Position numbers and translations under genes: made by a program. Under the pieces are notes generated by a model. That model saw only the letters and a list, made by a program, of their open reading frames with translations, was not told the DNA's origin and searched no databases. Positions 8,240 through 11,798 of a stretch of DNA of 11,798 nucleotides are shown one piece after another. Numbering within the stretch: the first letter of the stretch is position 1; each line of letters opens with the position of its first letter. This DNA comes from Clostridia bacterium (GTDB lineage Bacteria; Bacillota; Clostridia; Oscillospirales; CAG-382): assembly GCA_017613815.1 (NCBI GenBank), contig JAGADB010000114.1, positions 1 through 11,798 on the forward strand, in the 5' to 3' direction.

Positions 8240-8240
8240 T
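8211..8240. terminator. Bidirectional intrinsic terminator
   Basis: AAAAAACCTGCCCG (8211-8224) and CGGGCAGGTTTTTT (8227-8240) form a 13-14 bp GC-rich stem with a tiny loop. A six-base T tract follows on the plus strand, and a six-base T tract also follows on the minus strand. It is placed to end the zinc-ribbon/TPM transcript from the left and the WYL/miniprotein transcript from the right. Its right arm is also the right end of the hairpin array, so the left array end (7945-7960) can compete for it with 16 perfect pairs. Confidence 0.88.
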
Positions 8241-8315
8241 GCATATTTCTTCAATGCCTATGTTTTTGAGATAGTTGAATGTTCCGCACACCCTATTAAA
8301 TGCGCCTAATTTATT

Positions 8316-8492
8316 TTATCCCCACCATCTGTCCCAATTCTCAACGGCTCTTTTATGCAGTTTTGCTTTTCGTTTGGCTTCGCTTTTTTTTAAATCATAA
8401 TGAGTGGATATAATCAATGCCAACGGGCAACAGAATATCCACAAAAGCGCACCAGGCATGTGCATCATAGGATTATCATCCTTGTTTTTCAT
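8316..8492 (-). CDS. 58-residue single-pass membrane miniprotein, unknown function
   Basis: The reading frame from ATG (8492-8490) to TAA (8318-8316) encodes MKNKDDNPMMHMPGALLW and onwards. A hydrophobic helix follows (PGALLWIFCCPLALIIS, residues 13-29), then a highly basic tail (KKSEAKRKAKLHKRA) ending ENWDRWWG. The positive tail suggests that the C-terminus stays in the cytoplasm. The main support for a real gene is a near-perfect ribosome site, AAGGAGGA (8504-8497), 4 bases before the ATG. The helix-plus-basic-tail composition also looks like a protein and not chance. I do not recognise a family. It lies 101 bases downstream of the WYL regulator on the same strand with no terminator seen between them, so it may share its transcript. 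It converges on the terminator at 8211-8240. Confidence 0.62.
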   Translation of the reverse strand: MKNKDDNPMMHMPGALLWIFCCPLALIISTHYDLKKSEAKRKAKLHKRAVENWDRWWG

Positions 8493-8593
8493 TTCGTCCT
8501 CCTTAAATATTTGCCAAAATCGTCTCGTGTTCGTTTTTATTAATTCTCGCGATCTAATGTACGTAAATTTCTCATTTTCTTTCCTCGTGAATT

Positions 8594-9658
8594 TTATTTT
8601 GAATTTTCATTCTCATACTGCTTAAGCGCGGCCCTCAGGTCGTTTTTGACCTCGTCGGCAAGGGTTCCCGGGGAGATGACCTTGACGCAGGGGCCGTACT
8701 GGACTGCCCAGAGGCGCATTGCCTGCAGGTTTACCTCCACGCGCGCCGTTACCTCGTCCTCGGTTTCATCGGAGAATTTTACGTCGGTGCCGAACCAGTC
8801 TATCACGTCGTTCAGGATATGTTTTTTCATCCTGAACCTGACCTGCTTGCTCTCGCCGGAAAACATATAGAGGTGTTCCGCCATGTGCTTCGGCAGGTTG
8901 ATGCCGTTTTCAAGGCCTTCCACCGTTTTCGCGTCGCGCATTCTCTCGTCGGTCGGTTTTATTTCGGTTATGCGGTCCAACCGGTAGTGGCTGACGTCGT
9001 CGTGGGGGTCGGTATTGCAAATCAGATAATACCGTCCGTTGACTGCCGCTATCTGATACGGGCTTACGGTATACAGTTTCTTGTTTCCGTCTTCCGCAAG
9101 CTTCGGGTGGAGTTTTTTATCAAGCCCGAAGGAATTATAAAAGAAGGTAACCTTACGGTTATGGCTTATAGCCGTATCGAGCGTATCTATCGTATAAAAC
9201 AGCTGCTGGTTTCTCGGATTGCTCTCGGGTGTCGTCAGGATATTTTTTACGCGCGAGCGGAAATATTTATTCGACAGCCCCTCGATTTTCTTAATGAGTT
9301 CCTTGCTCTGACTGAACGGAATATTCTTGAAAAACATAATACTGTCGATAAGCAGGCTGAGCTCGCTGTCGGTGAAATCGCGCACGAGATAGAAATCCGA
9401 CCATATATAACTTTCCTCAAGCTCGCCCGACGCGCGGTTGGGGACCATACGCACAGACTCGCTGTACTCGATGTCGTAGCCGCATTCCATAAGGTTTAAG
9501 ATATTCCGCTTTACCGTCTTGCGTTCAACCGTCATATCGTATTCGTTCTGCAGAATTTCGACGATATCCCTCTGGCTTAATCTGTGGTCCTCGTCGCTGT
9601 AGCGGCGAAGAATATCCAGGATATTCATTATAATCAGTTTTTTCACGGGAGCAGGCAT
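8594..9658 (-). CDS. WYL-domain transcriptional regulator
   Basis: DNA-binding regulator of the HTH plus WYL family. The 354 residues hold an N-terminal winged helix-turn-helix (about 8-66, with RLSQRDIVEILQNEYDMTVE and RKTVKRNILNLMECGYDIEY). A WYL sensor domain (about 165-245) reads SPYQIAAVNGRYYLICN...HYRLDRITEI, with RYYLI at the usual WYL position. A WCX-type C-terminal region (about 262-346) reads VRFRMKKHILNDVIDWFG...LRAALKQYE. WYL domains are thought to sense small ligands or nucleic acid; no ligand can be inferred here. Start ATG 9658 follows a modest GGCGGTG site. A second Met at codon 11 lacks a ribosome site. Its promoter overlaps the end of the upstream protease gene, and a palindrome covers the -35 box, which suggests autoregulation. 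Confidence 0.9.
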   Translation of the reverse strand: MPAPVKKLIIMNILDILRRYSDEDHRLSQRDIVEILQNEYDMTVERKTVKRNILNLMECGYDIEYSESVRMVPNRASGELEESYIWSDFYLVRDFTDSELSLLIDSIMFFKNIPFSQSKELIKKIEGLSNKYFRSRVKNILTTPESNPRNQQLFYTIDTLDTAISHNRKVTFFYNSFGLDKKLHPKLAEDGNKKLYTVSPYQIAAVNGRYYLICNTDPHDDVSHYRLDRITEIKPTDERMRDAKTVEGLENGINLPKHMAEHLYMFSGESKQVRFRMKKHILNDVIDWFGTDVKFSDETEDEVTARVEVNLQAMRLWAVQYGPCVKVISPGTLADEVKNDLRAALKQYENENSK

Positions 9659-9694
9659 GGCGCACCGCCTTTCCGAAATTTATTTTTTGTTCCG

Positions 9695-9723
9695 ATTATA
9701 TATTACACCGCCTGATGAGACAA
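9695..9723 (-). promoter_or_regulatory. Promoter of the WYL regulator gene
   Basis: On the minus strand, TTGTCT (9723-9718) and TATAAT (9700-9695) are spaced by 17 bases, with transcription expected near 9688. The -35 box lies inside the right arm of the palindrome at 9715-9734. Protein bound there would block RNA polymerase. The promoter straddles the last codons and stop of the protease gene. Confidence 0.72.
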
Positions 9724-11010
9724 AAATGTCTCATAGGTGGGATTTTTTCGTCTTATGCGTTTAATATCCTTTGCGACGAGCAGGCCTTTTTTCAGAAGCT
9801 CCTTTGCGATTGCCTCGAAAAAGCCGTCGTTTTCGGAAATTATCCTTTCCGCGCGGCTATAGCATTCCTCCACCTTATCGGCGGCAATCTGCTCCATGCG
9901 GGAAAGCATTTCAGCCGACGCGTCGTAATGCGCCTGCTTAAAGAAGAAGCCGAAGGCGGCATTGTCCGAAATAAGTCTTGAAATATCGTATCTCGCGCTG
10001 ATTAAATCGCGTTCGGCGCCGATATCTTTAATTCCGAATTTGTGTTTTGTTCCGGCAAGTCCGCCCATTGAGCGTGTTATTTTGTCGATTACGTCGCCAA
10101 CCTCGGTTATTTTTCCGGATACGTCAGATACATAAGACGTAACGCCGGAAGCGCTTCCGTTATTGTCAAAAATGCATATTGCCGACACGCTGCCGGGGCA
10201 GATTATCTCCGACACGAGGGCGTGTCCCGCTTCGTGATACGCGGCAAGCTGAGCGTCTCTTGTTTTTGCGCCTTGAATAATGCTGTCGGGCGAAACGCTG
10301 TAGGCAATATCCATGCAGCCGAGAATAAGGTGGCGCAATGTAATTGTTTCTGAATTCTCGTATCCGGCAAGCAGTCCCGCCTTGTTTACCGCCGTTTCAA
10401 GATCCGCACAGCTGAGCCCCGCCATTATGCCCGCGACGGCTTCGGCGTCTGCTTCGGCAACAAAAGATTTGCCTTTGAGGTAGTGCCGCACGATGTTCAC
10501 GGCGTCTTCGCCCGACGGGGGATTTATTTCGATATCGCGGTCGAATCTGCCCGTGCGGAGCAGCGACGACGGCATGTTTTCAAGGCTGTTCGCGGTTGCG
10601 AGCACGAAAACGTCGGACGATCTTATATTGTCAATGCACGTCTGAACGGTAACGTATTCCACGGAATTCCGGTGGTCTTCGTCGCCGTTTGCGAATTTGT
10701 CAAGGTCGTCCAAAAAGACGATTGACGGAGCCTCGCTTTCCGCCTGCTCAAACACCGTGCGGATGTATTCGATGAACTCACGCTCCGGCATGTCCTTGCG
10801 GCACACGAACGCCTTCCTGGTACTCGCTTCTATAAGGCAGGTTGCCATGAGGGTTTTTCCAACGCCCGGCTCGCCGTGCAAAAGAAGGCCCTTCGGGGCG
10901 CTCGTTCCGAGACGGGCGTATTTCTCCGTGTTTTTCAGCGCGTCCGCCGTGCGCTCAAGCTCTTTGCGGATTGGTTCGTAGCCGATGATTTTATCAAAAG
11001 GGTTTGACAT
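9703..11010 (-). CDS. Soluble FtsH-like AAA+ ATPase with M41 peptidase domain
   Basis: Predicted ATP-dependent zinc protease of the FtsH family without the membrane part. The 435 residues compare with about 600-650 for FtsH; the chain starts almost directly with the AAA+ module and has no transmembrane segment. Visible are Walker A GEPGVGKT (46-53), Walker B IVFLDDLDK (97-105) and arginine-finger region RTGRFDR. The M41 zinc site is HEAGH (259-263), followed by SMGGLAGTKHKFG and the probable third zinc ligand Asp335 in GAERDL. Walker B reads D-D where FtsH has D-E, which may slow hydrolysis. GTG 11019 is in frame but belongs to the ribosome site GAGGTG (11024-11019), so ATG 11010 is chosen. 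It is not the essential housekeeping FtsH, and substrates are unknown. The WYL gene follows with its promoter inside this gene's 3' end. Confidence 0.86.
   Translation of the reverse strand: MSNPFDKIIGYEPIRKELERTADALKNTEKYARLGTSAPKGLLLHGEPGVGKTLMATCLIEASTRKAFVCRKDMPEREFIEYIRTVFEQAESEAPSIVFLDDLDKFANGDEDHRNSVEYVTVQTCIDNIRSSDVFVLATANSLENMPSSLLRTGRFDRDIEINPPSGEDAVNIVRHYLKGKSFVAEADAEAVAGIMAGLSCADLETAVNKAGLLAGYENSETITLRHLILGCMDIAYSVSPDSIIQGAKTRDAQLAAYHEAGHALVSEIICPGSVSAICIFDNNGSASGVTSYVSDVSGKITEVGDVIDKITRSMGGLAGTKHKFGIKDIGAERDLISARYDISRLISDNAAFGFFFKQAHYDASAEMLSRMEQIAADKVEECYSRAERIISENDGFFEAIAKELLKKGLLVAKDIKRIRRKNPTYETFLSHQAV
9715..9734. promoter_or_regulatory. Palindromic operator candidate over the WYL promoter
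   Basis: Perfect inverted repeat ATGAGACA-AAAA-TGTCTCAT, 8-bp arms and a 4-base AT centre. It sits on the -35 box of the WYL gene and within the last codons (YETFLSH) of the protease gene. It shares the core GRGACA-N4-TGTCYC with the palindrome at 11058-11073. With no T tract it does not look like a terminator. Confidence 0.65.
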
Positions 11011-11027
11011 TTTTAACACCTCGCAAG

Positions 11028-11041
11028 TTAAAGTACTTTAA
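11028..11041. promoter_or_regulatory. 14-bp perfect palindrome in the protease leader
   Basis: TTAAAGTACTTTAA is a perfect uninterrupted palindrome, 17 bases before the protease ATG and just upstream of its ribosome site. It could be a regulator site or only an AT-rich coincidence. It overlaps the region where a weak -10 (TAAAAT, 11046-11041) would place the transcription start. Confidence 0.35.
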
Positions 11042-11057
11042 TTTTACCAACCTGCGC

Positions 11058-11073
11058 GGGACATTTTTGTCCC
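11058..11073. promoter_or_regulatory. Palindromic operator candidate upstream of the protease gene
   Basis: Perfect inverted repeat GGGACA-TTTT-TGTCCC, 48 bases before the protease ATG. The arms and the 4-base AT centre match the palindrome over the WYL promoter. No good -35 box is seen with the weak TAAAAT downstream, so an activator role at this promoter is possible. The shared site suggests one regulator for both genes, most simply the neighbouring WYL protein (inference). Confidence 0.62.
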
Positions 11074-11086
11074 ATCGGTATATGCC

Positions 11087-11130
11087 AAACAAAAACCGCT
11101 GTCTTAAATAAAGCGTAAGCCGGCGGTTTT
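11087..11130 (-). terminator. Probable intrinsic terminator of luxS
   Basis: On the minus strand, AAAACCGCCG (11130-11121) pairs with CAGCGGTTTT (11101-11092) with one G-T wobble. An inner CTTA/TAAG stem continues the hairpin, and TTTTTG follows. It begins 21 bases after the luxS stop and separates luxS from the protease gene. Confidence 0.68.
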
Positions 11131-11151
11131 GAAAAATCGGTGAAAAAATAG

Positions 11152-11676
11152 TTACGAATCGAAAAACCGTCTGCCGTCGGGGGTTTCGGGACGGTCTGCC
11201 TTCGGATACTCGAAAATCTGCGGATTATCAGCGTTTTTTTCGAGATATGAGACGAATTCCGACGCATAATACTTTGCCATCGCAAGATTATGCATAAGGT
11301 AGTGTCCGCAGCTTTCGGGAGTCGCTCCGGGAACGTCGGCAGCGTCGTTTACCGACTTGAAAGCGGAAAGAACGAGCCCGAAAATCTCTTTCGGGGCGCG
11401 GTTGTTCTTCATAATGAGATAAAAGCCCGTAAGGCAGCCCATGGGGCCCCAATAGATGATTTCGTCCTTCCATGCGGGGTCGTTTCGCAAGGCCGTCGCG
11501 ACGATATGTTCAAGGGAATGCATTGCGGCGGTATCTATTACCGGCTCTTTGTTCGGCCTTTTGAGCCGTATATCGTAGGTCGTTACGGCGTTTCCGCCCA
11601 CGTCGTCGGTTCTGCTTACGAAAATGCCCGGGACGATGCGCGTGTGGTCAACCGAAAAGCTTTGTATCAATTTCAT
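11152..11676 (-). CDS. luxS: S-ribosylhomocysteine lyase (autoinducer-2 synthesis)
   Basis: Cleaves S-ribosylhomocysteine to homocysteine and DPD, the precursor of the AI-2 signal, as part of the activated methyl cycle; cytosolic. The 174 residues show the metal site H53-x2-E56-H57 (MHSLEHI) and the third ligand C123 in PESCGHY. The catalytic C81 lies in GPMGCLTGFY. Arg37 in YDIRLKRPN is the conserved substrate-loop residue. The length slightly exceeds the common 150-170 through a charged C-terminal extension (about 155-174). An in-frame GTG at 11682 is only one base from the ribosome site AAGGAGA (11690-11684), so ATG 11676 with a 7-base spacing is taken as the start. It has its own promoter and terminator. 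No other methyl-cycle gene lies nearby. Confidence 0.95.
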   Translation of the reverse strand: MKLIQSFSVDHTRIVPGIFVSRTDDVGGNAVTTYDIRLKRPNKEPVIDTAAMHSLEHIVATALRNDPAWKDEIIYWGPMGCLTGFYLIMKNNRAPKEIFGLVLSAFKSVNDAADVPGATPESCGHYLMHNLAMAKYYASEFVSYLEKNADNPQIFEYPKADRPETPDGRRFFDS

Positions 11677-11697
11677 CTCCACATCTCCTTTTCTTAT

Positions 11698-11726
11698 ATT
11701 ATAACGGAAATTTAGAGGTTTGGCAA
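11698..11726 (-). promoter_or_regulatory. Promoter of luxS
   Basis: On the minus strand, TTGCCA (11726-11721) and TATAAT (11703-11698) are separated by 17 bases. Transcription should start near 11691, leaving a very short leader that contains little beyond the ribosome site at 11690-11684. No operator is evident. Confidence 0.8.
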
Positions 11727-11762
11727 CAGAAAATCAGGGCGGAAGAAAAGTTTGGATAAAAA

Positions 11763-11798
11763 TGAAATCTTTTGCCTTTCGGCAAAAGGTGAAATCAA
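11763..11798. repeat. Hairpin between TGAAATC direct repeats, possible edge of a second array
   Basis: CTTTTGCC (11769-11776) and GGCAAAAG (11781-11788) form an 8-bp stem with a TTTC loop. TGAAATC occurs directly before it (11763-11769) and again after it (11790-11796). A constant short linker alternating with a hairpin is the design seen at 7945-8239, with different linker sequence. The window ends here, so only one unit is visible. It has no T tract and is unlikely to be a simple terminator. Confidence 0.45.

Noticed and set aside
8060..8269. 69-codon open frame on the plus strand
   Set aside because: It runs through the hairpin array and the terminator; the sequence is explained by inverted repeats, and there is no ribosome site.
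8404..8625. 73-codon open frame on the plus strand
   Set aside because: It overlaps the miniprotein and the WYL 3' end on the other strand, and its start lacks a ribosome site.
8819..9499. 226-codon open frame on the plus strand
   Set aside because: Antisense of the WYL regulator; the WYL and WCX motifs on the minus strand are clear.
11058..11073. Known heat-shock operators (CIRCE or CtsR box) or a SOS box upstream of the protease
   Set aside because: GGGACA-N4-TGTCCC matches none of these consensus sequences; the match to the palindrome by the WYL promoter is the better explanation.
11290..11715. 141-codon open frame on the plus strand
   Set aside because: Antisense of luxS, whose metal ligands and catalytic cysteine are all present on the minus strand.

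Overview
The window looks like a chromosomal piece of a Gram-positive gut-type Clostridia (Oscillospiraceae or a related order). This is inferred from the gene families, AGGAGG-type ribosome binding sites, frequent ATA/AAA codons, TTG...TATAAT promoters with 17-nt spacers, and the AT-rich spacers between moderately GC-rich genes. No rRNA, tRNA, CRISPR array, transposase or phage gene was seen.

Left part (1-5004), plus strand: the end of an arginine biosynthesis operon, argD (5' end outside the window), carB and argF, closed by an intrinsic terminator. ArgD makes acetylornithine, CarB supplies carbamoyl phosphate, and ArgF joins carbamoyl phosphate to ornithine to give citrulline. carA is not between argD and carB, so the glutaminase subunit must be encoded elsewhere.

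Middle (5012-8240), plus strand: a two-gene operon with its own near-consensus extended -10 promoter. It encodes a double zinc-ribbon protein with a C-terminal membrane anchor, then an exported, membrane-anchored protein with three tandem TPM-like domains. The pair resembles the YdjG-YdjH part of the Bacillus PspA membrane-stress cluster, but neither PspA nor the SPFH partner is present here. The operon runs into a 295-bp non-coding element at 7945-8239, the most unusual feature of the window. It has inverted ends, nine different hairpins and 7-nt linkers that are reverse-complemented in the right half relative to the left. Its right end is a strong bidirectional terminator.

Right part (8316-11676), minus strand: read in transcription order, luxS (own promoter and terminator), then a soluble FtsH-like AAA+ metalloprotease, a WYL-family transcription regulator, and a 58-residue membrane miniprotein. 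Two near-identical palindromes of the form GRGACA-N4-TGTCYC lie upstream of the protease gene and over the -35 box of the WYL gene. This suggests that the WYL protein controls both. The last bases of the window hold one hairpin flanked by a repeated TGAAATC linker, which may be the edge of a second hairpin array of the same general design.
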